From Nitrospirota bacterium (GTDB lineage Bacteria; Nitrospirota; Thermodesulfovibrionia; UBA6902), in assembly GCA_016215115.1 (NCBI GenBank), contig JACRLN010000006.1:1-64000 (forward strand): a DNA stretch of 64,000 nt, written 5' to 3'. Each line of letters opens with the position of its first letter. Within the stretch, counting starts at the first letter, position 1. This document shows, piece after piece, positions 1-7,304 of the stretch. The notes under the pieces were generated by a model. The model had not been told where the DNA came from and searched no databases. It worked only from the letters and a program-made list of their open reading frames with translations. Both the position numbers and the translations under genes were made by a program.

Positions 1-229
1 CTATCCAAGGACATTACCCTTGATCCTTCCCCCCTCTTGTTCCATAAAGATACCCCACCTCCTTAAAAAGAAGAAACCGCCCTGATTCAAAAAATAACAT
101 CTGAGGCGTGTTGCTTCCACCTTTCACTGAAGGGTTACAAGTTTCATACTTTTTATCTTTACATTTTTCATTTTCTCCATATAATATATTTAACTTATAA
201 AAACTTTGTTACAAAGGAGGTAAAGGCAA

Positions 230-610
230 ATGTTAAAGAAATCTATAGTATGGTATCTTGTGTTTGCAATGTTTGTAATCGCGATGGTTCCACATGTTGA
301 GGCAGGATTTATCCCTTCGAATGCTATGAACATCGATGAGACCCGGAAAGTTTCCGACCTTGATAAGATTCAGAAGTTTCTCGAAACAAAACTTGTATCG
401 CAGAGACTCGAAGACCTCGGGTTCAGTTCATTGGAGGTAAAAGAACGGCTCTCCCTCCTGAGTGACCATCAGCTTCACAATTATGCCCAGCAGCTTGACA
501 CACTGAAGGTAGGTGGAGACGGGCTTGAAGCCGTTATTGGCGTCCTCATAATAATAATTCTTGTCATAGTAATTTTGCATCTTACTGGGCACAAGGTCAT
601 TGTACAATAA
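230..610 (+). CDS. PA2779-family small membrane protein
   Basis: A 126-residue protein with an N-terminal hydrophobic segment (about residues 7-25, ending in VEAG, signal-peptide-like) and a strongly hydrophobic C-terminal helix (about residues 101-118). Between them is the segment RLEDLGFSSLEVKERLSLLS, which resembles the PA2779 family (an L-G-hydroxy-hydroxy-E-V-xxR-hydroxy pattern followed by LSDHQL). The start is fixed by AAAGGAGG at about 213-220, nine bases before the ATG. Known genomes usually pair this family with a PA2778-type cysteine peptidase, and one follows here. The molecular function of the family is not established. Family assignment is from pattern memory. Confidence 0.75.
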   Translation: MLKKSIVWYLVFAMFVIAMVPHVEAGFIPSNAMNIDETRKVSDLDKIQKFLETKLVSQRLEDLGFSSLEVKERLSLLSDHQLHNYAQQLDTLKVGGDGLEAVIGVLIIIILVIVILHLTGHKVIVQ

Positions 611-634
611 GCAACGTTTTCAGATTAACCAAAA

Positions 635-811
635 AAAGCAATTGAGCCACAGAGATCACAGAGAAAGACTTAAAAGACAATATGTTAAAACATAAAGTCA
701 TTTCACCTTTCGAGTGATAGCAAAACAGATGCAAATATTGTGGGTAAGTTTTTGAATATGAATTCTTTTATCTCTGTGTACTCTGTGGTTAATTGCCGTT
801 TATTGGTTTAA
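635..811. repeat. MITE-like CACAGAG element, full-length copy 1
   Basis: An inverted-repeat element of about 175 bp. The left end reads GAGCCACAGAGATCACAGAG and the right end reads CTCTGTGTACTCTGTGGTTA followed by ATTGCCGTTTAT. The same element occurs almost base for base in the opposite orientation at about 29138-29335. No coding potential is seen. It separates the PA2779-like gene from its peptidase partner and ends about 25 bp before that start codon. Confidence 0.8.
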
Positions 812-835
812 ACGCTGAATATATTTCTTTTGTTA

Positions 836-1381
836 ATGAAAAAGGCTTTTTGTCTTCTAATGCTCTTTATTTTTCTACAGGGCTGTGCTGGGAAAATATC
901 GGGCGGCACATACGTACAGGAAAAGGTGATACAGGAGGTCCCGTTTTACGAAGACACAAATCATCAGTGCGGGCCTTCATCTCTGGCATCTGTTATGAAT
1001 TACTGGTATGCCAAAAAGCCTTCCTTCATCCCTGTAACGTCCGATAAGATAAGTTCTGAAGTTTACAGTAAGGGAGCACGGGGAACTCTCGGAATTGATC
1101 TTGAGTTTTATGCTAAAAAAAATGGTTTTCAGACGATGCAGTATTCGGGCAGCATCAACGACCTCAGGAATAACATAATCAACGAAATCCCGATTATTAT
1201 TCTCGTAGACTACGGAGCGTTTTTCTACCAGAGAAATCACTTTATGGTGGTTACAGGTTACAGCAGCGATGGTATAATAGCTCATTCAGGCAGCGAAGAA
1301 AAAACCATATCCTTTAACGAACTAAAGAAAATATGGGGGAAAACCCGCTTTTGGACACTTATCGTAAAGCCGTCGGATTGA
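836..1381 (+). CDS. PA2778-family C39-like cysteine peptidase lipoprotein
   Basis: A predicted papain-like (C39-type) cysteine peptidase attached to the membrane as a lipoprotein. The signal segment KKAFCLLMLFIFLQGC gives a lipobox LQGC. The catalytic Cys lies in NHQCGPSSLASVMNYW and the His in NHFMVVTGYSSDG, as expected for the C39/PA2778 group. ATG at 836 is preferred over TTG at 830, but no good ribosome-binding site is visible because a repeat element ends just upstream. In many bacteria the PA2778 protein carries its own C-terminal TPR region; here the TPR part is the next, overlapping gene. Substrate unknown. Confidence 0.75.
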   Translation: MKKAFCLLMLFIFLQGCAGKISGGTYVQEKVIQEVPFYEDTNHQCGPSSLASVMNYWYAKKPSFIPVTSDKISSEVYSKGARGTLGIDLEFYAKKNGFQTMQYSGSINDLRNNIINEIPIIILVDYGAFFYQRNHFMVVTGYSSDGIIAHSGSEEKTISFNELKKIWGKTRFWTLIVKPSD

Positions 1382-1809
1382 CACTCATAACATTGCTTCT
1401 GTTTTCTTGCAGTCTGCCAAGAATTATCACACTTAAAGATCCACTTACTTCTGAAGAGCATATCAACCTTGGCCAGGGATATGAAAGCCGCGATGAATAC
1501 GGCCCTGCACTTGAACAGTACGAAATTGCCGGCAAAAACCTTCCAGTTGCTTATCTTTTTATCGGAAACCTTTATTTTAAGAAAGGTGACTATGAAAGCG
1601 CTGAAGCAGCATACGAAAATGCCATAAAAAAGTCCGGGGATCCGAGAGCATACAACAACCTCGCATGGCTTTATTACACCACTGGCAGAGAAATGGGAAA
1701 AGCAGAAGAACTGGCCCGGAAAGCTGTTTCTCTTTCACCGGCATCAGAAGATTTTAAGGATACGCTAAATAAAATCCGTAAAAAAATAGCCGGGGGTAAT
1801 CCGGACTGA
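1333..1809 (+). CDS. TPR lipoprotein, partner of the C39-like peptidase
   Basis: A 158-residue protein with a lipobox (LLLFSC) and at least two TPR units (around residues 45-75 and 78-125, with AYLFIGNLYFKKGDYESAEA and AYNNLAWLYYTTGREMGKAE). If ATG 1333 is used it overlaps the peptidase gene by 49 bases. A TTG at 1378 that overlaps the peptidase stop (TTGA) would give a tighter signal peptide and a coupled start, and is a real alternative. It appears to be the TPR half that is fused to the peptidase in related PA2778 proteins, so it probably helps the peptidase recognise partners. That role is inference. Confidence 0.7.
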   Translation: MGENPLLDTYRKAVGLTLITLLLFSCSLPRIITLKDPLTSEEHINLGQGYESRDEYGPALEQYEIAGKNLPVAYLFIGNLYFKKGDYESAEAAYENAIKKSGDPRAYNNLAWLYYTTGREMGKAEELARKAVSLSPASEDFKDTLNKIRKKIAGGNPD

Positions 1810-1906
1810 TACATTTGCAGTCTCGGAGCGGCCCTTCGGTCGGTTTATTTGCAGATTGGAAACATTTTGCTAAAATGCTTTAAAATACAGACATAGGGGT
1901 GGTTAG

Positions 1907-2326
1907 ATGTTATTCAATAAAATAGTTGTAAGATTTCAAGATGGGTCTATACTTAAAGGGAAAATGCTTGACTTTTCCCCTGATAAAAGTTTTTTTCATT
2001 TAGAATTAACAAGTGGCGAAGTAGTAACGGTTGATATGGAAAAGCTGAAGATAGTAGAGATTGATATGGAAGAATTGAAGGCAGCATTTTTTGTTAAAGA
2101 TTTCAAGGGCAATAAAAACCATAATGATATTTATAATGATGTTATATCCGGAAGCGGTAAGAAGGTCAGGGTGGAGTTTCTTGATGGTGAAGTAATAATA
2201 GGCTATGCCCTAAGCTATACTCCTGACCGTCATGGTTTTTTTATTACACCTGCAGACTTACAAAGCAATAACGAACGTATTTTTGTTATAAAGTCAGCGA
2301 CCAAAAAAGTTACATTCATTTCTTAG
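1907..2326 (+). CDS. DUF6982-like small protein
   Basis: A 139-residue soluble protein made of two similar halves: VRFQDGSILKGKMLDFSP...FFHLEL (residues 8-35) and VRVEFLDGEVIIGYALSYTPDRHGFFITP (residues 86-115). Both halves have a DG-x-hydrophobic-x-G beta pattern, and the middle contains ELKAAFFVKDFKG. This matches the DUF6982 type that often sits beside PilZ or signalling genes. GGGTGG lies close to the ATG. Function is unknown and there is no operon partner here. Confidence 0.65.
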   Translation: MLFNKIVVRFQDGSILKGKMLDFSPDKSFFHLELTSGEVVTVDMEKLKIVEIDMEELKAAFFVKDFKGNKNHNDIYNDVISGSGKKVRVEFLDGEVIIGYALSYTPDRHGFFITPADLQSNNERIFVIKSATKKVTFIS

Positions 2327-2387
2327 TCTGTTAAATCTGAGTTAATCTGAGTACAAATATCTTAGTTAAAGTCTGTTATCGGGCATC

Positions 2388-2474
2388 CATGGTTCGACAG
2401 GCTCACCATGACACCATTGTCATCCTGAGCTTGTCGAAGAATGTGATTCCCGCTTACTATATGCGGGAATGACG
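2388..2474. repeat. Dispersed palindromic repeats (GACAGGCTCA and ATTCCCG types)
   Basis: Two repeat units side by side. The first pairs TTCGACAGGCTCACCATGAC with GTCATCCTGAGCTTGTCGAA. The second is a hairpin ATTCCCGC...GCGGGAATGAC. The second type recurs at least nine more times in the window, always between genes. Confidence 0.75.
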
Positions 2475-2546
2475 ACTAAATAAAACCCAATTATAGTGTT
2501 TTTCTTCACATAAATTTATAAACAGACTCTATTTAGGTCCAGTGGT

Positions 2547-2623
2547 TGGTGGCGGTGGCTGGACTCGAACCAGCGACACTACGGATATGAGCCGTATGCT
2601 CTAACCGACTGAGCTACACCGCC
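2547..2623 (-). tRNA. tRNA-Met (CAT), elongator-type
   Basis: The reverse complement folds as a standard tRNA. The acceptor stem GGCGGTG pairs with CACCGCC. The D-arm has AGCTCAGTCGGTTAGAGC, the anticodon loop is CTCATAT with anticodon CAT, and the T-arm has GGTTCGAGTC. The discriminator A is followed by an encoded CCA. The fully paired first acceptor position marks it as non-initiator; a tRNA-Ile with lysidine-modified CAU cannot be excluded. Confidence 0.92.
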
Positions 2624-2762
2624 GACAGGCAATAAGAAGTAAAACTAAAAATTAACAGAATCCTGTCTTCAAAGTCAACAGATGGGCGATTAAAATAATA
2701 ATTTCTCTCTGCATTGGGATAAAAGACCTGTTTTGACATAGTTTAGAAGTTTAATACTAAAA

Positions 2763-2862
2763 AAGCAGTTGAACCACAGAGATCACAGAGAAAGACTTAA
2801 AAGGCAATTTATCTCTGTGTTCTCGGTGTACTCTGTGGTAAATTGCCGTTTATAGGTTAATA
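2763..2862. repeat. MITE-like CACAGAG element, internally deleted copy
   Basis: It has the same ends as the copies at 635-811 and 29138-29335 (CCACAGAGATCACAGAGAAA and TACTCTGTGGTAAATTGCCG), but about 75 bp of the interior are missing. This is the pattern expected of a deletion derivative. Confidence 0.75.
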
Positions 2863-2906
2863 CGTCTGCTTTACAATTTTAATTTTAAAGTTGCTAAAAT
2901 AGGCAT

Positions 2907-4250
2907 ATGCCTCCACGTTCCAAAATACTCTATCAATGTCAGAGCTGCGGTTATGCGAGTCCGAAATGGCTTGGGAAGTGTCCAGACTGTGGAGAGTGGA
3001 ACAGTTTTGTTGAGGAAGAACGTATTGCAAAACTGAAAAAGCAAAAAACAGCCCAGCCAATCGTACTTTCAGAGATTTCAGCTTCTACAGGCTCCAGATA
3101 TTCTACGGGGATTAAGGAACTCGACAGGACTCTGGGCGGCGGGGTTGTCATGGGTTCGGTTGTACTGATAGGTGGAGATCCCGGCATTGGGAAATCTACA
3201 ATAATCCTGCAGTCTCTTAAAGGGCTTGCAAAATTGGGCAAGGTTCTTTATGTTTCAGGCGAGGAGTCGCCTGAACAGATAAAGTTAAGGGCTGAAAGAT
3301 TACAGATAGCTTCTGATAAGATTATTCTCCTCCCGGAAACTTCCCTTGAAGGAATAATCTCTGTAGCGCAGGATATTAACCCCCAGGTTATAGTTATAGA
3401 TTCCATTCAGACGATCTTCTCACTTGAGCTTCCCTCCGCTCCGGGCTCGGTGAGCCAGATAAGGGAATGCGCGACAAAGCTTATGTTTTTTGCCAAAAAA
3501 CATGCGGTACCCCTGTTCATCATCGGACATGTTACAAAAGAAGGAGCGATTGCAGGGCCCAAGGTGCTGGAACATATTGTTGACACAGTGCTCTACTTTG
3601 AAGGAGACAAGGGAAATCCGTTCAGAATTTTACGGACCGTAAAAAACAGGTTCGGCTCCACCAATGAGATCGGTGTCTTTGAAATGCAGGAATCAGGCTT
3701 GAAAGAAGTAGACAACCCATCGCAACTTTTTCTTTCAGAAAGACCTCTGAATGTGCCGGGTTCTGTAGTTACTGTGAGTCTCGAAGGCACGCGCCCTTTG
3801 CTTGTCGAAATTCAGGCGCTTGTTACCACATCGAACTTTGGAGTTCCCCGAAGGACCGCGCTTGGCGTCGATTATAACAGGATAAATCTTCTTATCGCGG
3901 TTCTTGATAAACGACTCGGAATGCATCTTGGCGGAATGGATATCTTTGTAAATGTTGTCGGCGGATTGAAAATTGATGAACCAGCAATCGATACCGGCAT
4001 TGTAGCAGCTATTGCTTCTTCTTATAAAAACAGTGTAATAGGGACTGGAACTTTTACGTTCGGTGAAATAGGATTGTCCGGTGAAATAAGGGCGATCGGA
4101 CAAGCTGAAACAAGGATCAAAGAGGCCGCGAAGCTGGGTTTTTCAAAAGGGATCGTCCCTGTGAGCAACGCCCCGAGACTTGAGGGACATGGCTTAGAAA
4201 TTATCGGTGTTAAAAATGTTGAAGAGGCAATTGAAATACTTTTCTATTAA
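2907..4250 (+). CDS. radA: DNA repair protein RadA/Sms
   Basis: A 447-residue RecA-related, DnaB-like branch-migration ATPase. A four-cysteine zinc finger sits at residues 11-28 (CxxC, then CPDC). The Walker A GGDPGIGKST is near residues 89-98, and the RadA signature KNRFGS is near residue 245. The C-terminal third is the Lon-protease-like domain (GGLKIDEPAIDTGIVAAIAS), which lacks a catalytic role in this family. Length matches bacterial RadA. It acts in recombinational repair by extending heteroduplex DNA. It appears monocistronic, with repeats both upstream and downstream. Confidence 0.97.
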   Translation: MPPRSKILYQCQSCGYASPKWLGKCPDCGEWNSFVEEERIAKLKKQKTAQPIVLSEISASTGSRYSTGIKELDRTLGGGVVMGSVVLIGGDPGIGKSTIILQSLKGLAKLGKVLYVSGEESPEQIKLRAERLQIASDKIILLPETSLEGIISVAQDINPQVIVIDSIQTIFSLELPSAPGSVSQIRECATKLMFFAKKHAVPLFIIGHVTKEGAIAGPKVLEHIVDTVLYFEGDKGNPFRILRTVKNRFGSTNEIGVFEMQESGLKEVDNPSQLFLSERPLNVPGSVVTVSLEGTRPLLVEIQALVTTSNFGVPRRTALGVDYNRINLLIAVLDKRLGMHLGGMDIFVNVVGGLKIDEPAIDTGIVAAIASSYKNSVIGTGTFTFGEIGLSGEIRAIGQAETRIKEAAKLGFSKGIVPVSNAPRLEGHGLEIIGVKNVEEAIEILFY

Positions 4251-4272
4251 GGCGTTTGCAAGAGGCTTGTTT

Positions 4273-4354
4273 TGTCATTCCCGATGTAGTAATCGGGAAT
4301 CCAGTTTCTTAGGAAAACAAAGGCTTCTGGATACCCGTTTTCACGGGTATGACA
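4273..4354. repeat. ATTCCCG/CGGGAAT hairpin-pair repeat
   Basis: Left hairpin GTCATTCCCG...CGGGAATCCAG, right hairpin CTGGATACCCG...CGGGTATGAC. It lies between radA and the lipoprotein and is open in the lipoprotein frame. Confidence 0.8.
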
Positions 4355-4392
4355 ACCCAAGTCATTTTACAGGGACTTTTGCAAGAGACTTT

Positions 4393-5100
4393 ATTAATAG
4401 TTTTTTTAAATGTAAGGCTTCTTACCGCTTACTCCTTACTCCTTGCTGTTTACTTCTCACTTCTCACTTTTTTATTTCATGCGCTCCCAAAGTAATCACT
4501 CCTGTACCACCTCAATACAGAGAAGAACTTTCTCTTGACGAGATTGTTTCAAAGGTCAGCGATGATATTCAGGTTTTAAAGGCAATTGCAGATATAAGAA
4601 TTGAAAAGAATAGTGAATTGTATGACCAGATCAATGCATCTGTGATTTTTCAAAGACCTGACCGTGCGCACATGAGGATGTATAAATTCGGCATGCTCGT
4701 GAGCGACATTGTCAAAAAAGACGGAGAACTTTATGTTCTAACCGGAAAGAAAGATACAAAACTTGCAGGTCTGATTGAAGAATTTCTCTATGCTGTTTTC
4801 TGGTGGGACGATGTGGAAGGAGGTTTCCTCTACAGCCAGGCAGATGAGTATATAATAAGAAACGTAAGAAAAGAGATTCATTTGGATAAAGCGACGCTTT
4901 TACCGGTAATACAGGATATCAGTTCGTCCGGCAAAACTGTTCACATAACATACGCTGAACCGCAGAATTATGAAGGATTCTGGTATCCGTCAAAGCTGGC
5001 AATATCTGTAGATGATTTCAGATTCAGCGTGAAGATCGACAAATTAATAAAAAATCCTCCATTGGGAGAATCTGATTTCAAGACCCCTTCAGGAGGATAA
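4393..5100 (+). CDS. LolB-like / DUF4292-type outer-membrane lipoprotein
   Basis: The mature part (from the lipobox FISC at about 4486) is a 200-residue beta-rich domain: LSLDEIVSKVSDDIQVLKAI, then INASVIFQRPDRAHMRMYKFG and VSDIVKKDGELYVL. This is the LolB/DUF4292 pattern of a lipid- or lipoprotein-binding fold. The frame is open from 4207 inside radA, but no ATG or GTG lies in the 130 bases before the signal peptide. I use ATT 4393 as the most signal-peptide-like start; TTG 4264 is possible. The hydrophobic core of the signal peptide is encoded by a CTTACTCCTT-type repeat, so the leader may be recruited repeat DNA. Function is inferred from fold resemblance. Confidence 0.6.
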   Translation: MNSFFKCKASYRLLLTPCCLLLTSHFFISCAPKVITPVPPQYREELSLDEIVSKVSDDIQVLKAIADIRIEKNSELYDQINASVIFQRPDRAHMRMYKFGMLVSDIVKKDGELYVLTGKKDTKLAGLIEEFLYAVFWWDDVEGGFLYSQADEYIIRNVRKEIHLDKATLLPVIQDISSSGKTVHITYAEPQNYEGFWYPSKLAISVDDFRFSVKIDKLIKNPPLGESDFKTPSGG

Positions 5101-5402
5101 ATGATATGCAGTTCATTATATGAATTTATAAATATTGTAAGTTTGTTTTAACTAAATGGCTTTTTACTTCCTTTCTGAAAGAGAGAGAATCGGAGAGTTA
5201 ATATAAACGTGAAGTTCGACATATAAGTCGCAGGTTTAATTTCTTAAGTCCTGCTATTAATCGCCAAGTTAATTACAGATTGATGGTCAACAATAATTAT
5301 CAGATACCGTGACTTTTCAACCATGGTGGCTGTTATTGCTAATACCTGCTTATAGATAAGTCGCGATGACTTTAAAATTGATGATAACCGATTGAAAGGT
5401 TG
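5101..5402. other. Intergenic region without recognisable gene
   Basis: AT-rich DNA with stop codons in all frames. The only feature seen is a segment at 5256-5280 (CGCCAAGTTAA followed by TTACAGAT) that recurs with few changes at about 6854-6879, on the other side of the DUF642/CARDB gene. Confidence 0.5.
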
Positions 5403-5434
5403 AAATAAAAAGGGCCTGGAATTAACCAAGCCCT
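5403..5434 (-). terminator. Rho-independent terminator of the DUF642/CARDB gene
   Basis: On the minus strand AGGGCTTGG pairs with CCAGGCCCT across a six-base loop (nine pairs, one G-T) and is followed by TTTTTATTT. It lies about 30 bases after the stop codon at 5467. Confidence 0.8.
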
Positions 5435-5466
5435 GATAAAACTACAACTTATAAACAGTTAAGATC

Positions 5467-6456
5467 TTATTTATGCACTGTTATTGTTTTCTTTGATGCA
5501 AGGCAGTTATTTGTTTCATCACTCTCTGCTATTACATTCGTGTTATCTGCACAAACTATTACATAATAAGTGCCAAGAGAGGTATTAGATGGTATTTTGA
5601 CCTTAACAGGTTTTATTCCATTATTCTTGCTTGAACTTTTGCCGGGGTCCAGCGATGGTATATTGCGGTTGCCTTCTATTTCTATATCATCATCGCTTTT
5701 AACTTCGTCTATCGAAAGATAATACCCATTTGTGAATTGTCCTGTTTCTGCAGTACCCTGATTCTTTACAACATCTTTAATGGTAAACTTGCCGCCACTT
5801 TTTTTATGATTAGGGATATTGCTAATACGGGTAATAATTAGATCGGGCAGATATTCATTTACAACTACATTGTCAATAATAGGCCCATAACTTGTGTAAC
5901 CTGTTTGGTATGTGAGGCTCCTGAATGTGAGTGTAGAAGAGTCCCCTGTTGCCGTGAAAAGAAACGTCTCAGAGGTATAACTAATCGTGAGCGGGTTGCT
6001 ATTAAGATTTAAGGATACGATATCGTATGAAAAAACCTGCGAATCTGCACCAGCACTTACCTCCACTTGCTTGATCAGTGGATAAGAGGCGGGATTTCCA
6101 GACAGATCAAAATTGACGACATACTGTTGCCCAGTGATTGTTGCAAATGTCTGAGAGATGGACCCGTTATCAGTGGAACCTGTGCTTCCATCCAGATCGA
6201 CATTGTGTAAGCCATCTGAGATATTCCATGTACCGAGTCCGGCATAATCGATGCCATTATCACCAACGGTCCATCCGACAATAGCCGTAGAGCCAGAAGG
6301 CAGCATAATAAAAGGTGAGACCCCAAGGGATGGCCCATCTTCGAAGCTTCCGTTAACAAGCAAGTTGGCTGCATGTATTTGTTCACCGGTTATCCCCAAA
6401 AAGAACAGTAATGCTAAAAACCCGACTGTTACATTCAACGTAAATATCTTTTTCAT
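5467..6456 (-). CDS. Secreted DUF642-type (choice-of-anchor) protein with CARDB domain
   Basis: A 329-residue secreted protein. The signal peptide MKKIFTLNVTVGFLALLFFL ends near IHAAN. Next is a DUF642/choice-of-anchor-C domain (NLLVNGSFEDGP, GWTVGDNGIDYAG, VDLDGSTGSTDNGSISQTF), a carbohydrate-binding-like jelly roll. The C-terminal domain is CARDB-like (PDLIITRISNIPNHKKSGGKFTIKDVVKNQG ... AESDETNNC), an Ig-like adhesion fold. The start at 6456 is chosen because GGGAGGAAGA lies just upstream and the signal peptide begins there. No anchor or sortase signal is seen. It stands alone with its own terminator. Probable surface or extracellular binding protein; ligand unknown. Confidence 0.75.
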   Translation of the reverse strand: MKKIFTLNVTVGFLALLFFLGITGEQIHAANLLVNGSFEDGPSLGVSPFIMLPSGSTAIVGWTVGDNGIDYAGLGTWNISDGLHNVDLDGSTGSTDNGSISQTFATITGQQYVVNFDLSGNPASYPLIKQVEVSAGADSQVFSYDIVSLNLNSNPLTISYTSETFLFTATGDSSTLTFRSLTYQTGYTSYGPIIDNVVVNEYLPDLIITRISNIPNHKKSGGKFTIKDVVKNQGTAETGQFTNGYYLSIDEVKSDDDIEIEGNRNIPSLDPGKSSSKNNGIKPVKVKIPSNTSLGTYYVIVCADNTNVIAESDETNNCLASKKTITVHK

Positions 6457-6734
6457 AAATTCTTCCTCCCAAGATAAAGTGTAAATATATTTTACAGTTA
6501 AATAAATTGAAAAGTCAAGAAAAAAATACAAGAAACATGGGTTACGTTATAACTTTATGAAGATTATATATATCATCCTGTTAAAATTAAAGAATTGGAT
6601 AAGTATAAAAAGACGTTATCAAAGATATACCTGTAAGTAATATTTACGATTGCTAAATGAAATCAAGCCCTCTAAAACAAATTTGCAATTGTTGACTTAT
6701 GCGAAGTATCGATAATTATTGGTCTAAATAAATT

Positions 6735-6857
6735 TTGAAGATATTTAGTGGCAATCCTTTACATGTCAAGTACATTATAGATGAGAATTTACCGGAAAGA
6801 TGCACAGAAACGTATGGTATGGAAGACGCGGTTATTGCTTCCGAATTTTTTGATTAA
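6735..6857 (+). pseudogene. Possible DENLP-motif (DUF5615-like) remnant
   Basis: A short open frame of 40 codons (TTG start) contains VKYIIDENLPERC; DENLP is the N-terminal hallmark of DUF5615 PIN-like toxins. The frame ends after ASEFFD. The surrounding 6541-6734 also reads protein-like in pieces but is broken by stops. It lies tail-to-tail with the CopG-type antitoxin gene. I read this as decayed coding DNA. Weak evidence. Confidence 0.25.
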
Positions 6858-6880
6858 GCGCCAAGTTAAATAACAGATAA

Positions 6881-7138
6881 TCAGGCTGCTCCTTTTTCCT
6901 GTTTCACACGTTCATGCAGCCAGATTTTTATCAGCGCTCCTCTATCAACACCAATCGTTTGACGTATTTCATCAATTTCGTTTACCAGGGATTCAGCAAT
7001 ATCTATTGTGATGCGAACTTTTTTCCCGGTGCGCATAATTGTTGCTTTTGACATGTCTATAAGATTATAAATATCTTCCCCCTTTTCAAACCGCTGATCA
7101 AATTCTTTTGTATTCTTAGCCAGCATTTTCTTTTTCAT
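6881..7138 (-). CDS. CopG/BrnA-type antitoxin-like protein, orphan
   Basis: An 85-residue protein. The N-terminal part (KEFDQRFEKGEDIYNLIDMSKATIMR) resembles BrnA antitoxins. The C-terminal ribbon-helix-helix (KKVRITIDIAESLVNEIDEIRQTIGVDRGALIKIWLHERV) is typical of CopG DNA-binding proteins. Start 7138 is chosen because GTAAGGAGGTGG precedes it. BrnA normally follows a BrnT toxin gene, but none is present upstream (7139-7304 holds no ORF), so it is an orphan, a solitary repressor or a remnant. Confidence 0.75.
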   Translation of the reverse strand: MKKKMLAKNTKEFDQRFEKGEDIYNLIDMSKATIMRTGKKVRITIDIAESLVNEIDEIRQTIGVDRGALIKIWLHERVKQEKGAA

Positions 7139-7304
7139 ATAATTCCACCTCCTTACATATATTGTACAGATATGCAACAGATATTATGCATATGAAATTA
7201 GGAACGGAAGGGAAAGTTTCTGACTTAGTGCATCTGCATGAATAACACAAGGAGATTTTGCCATTTGCAGGTTAATGGTCAGTTCAGAATTGACCATTGT
7301 CATT

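Noticed and set aside
1-45. Minus-strand 14-codon ORF with AAGGAGG upstream, ending at base 1
   Set aside because: Too short to support; the stop codon is inside the window, and it matches nothing I recognise.
4207-4392. Extended N-terminus of the lipoprotein from 4207
   Set aside because: It would overlap radA and translate an ATTCCCG repeat ahead of the signal peptide, which must be N-terminal.
6541-6734. Intact toxin gene partner for the CopG-type antitoxin
   Set aside because: Readable pieces are short and broken by stops, and the orientation is convergent rather than operonic.
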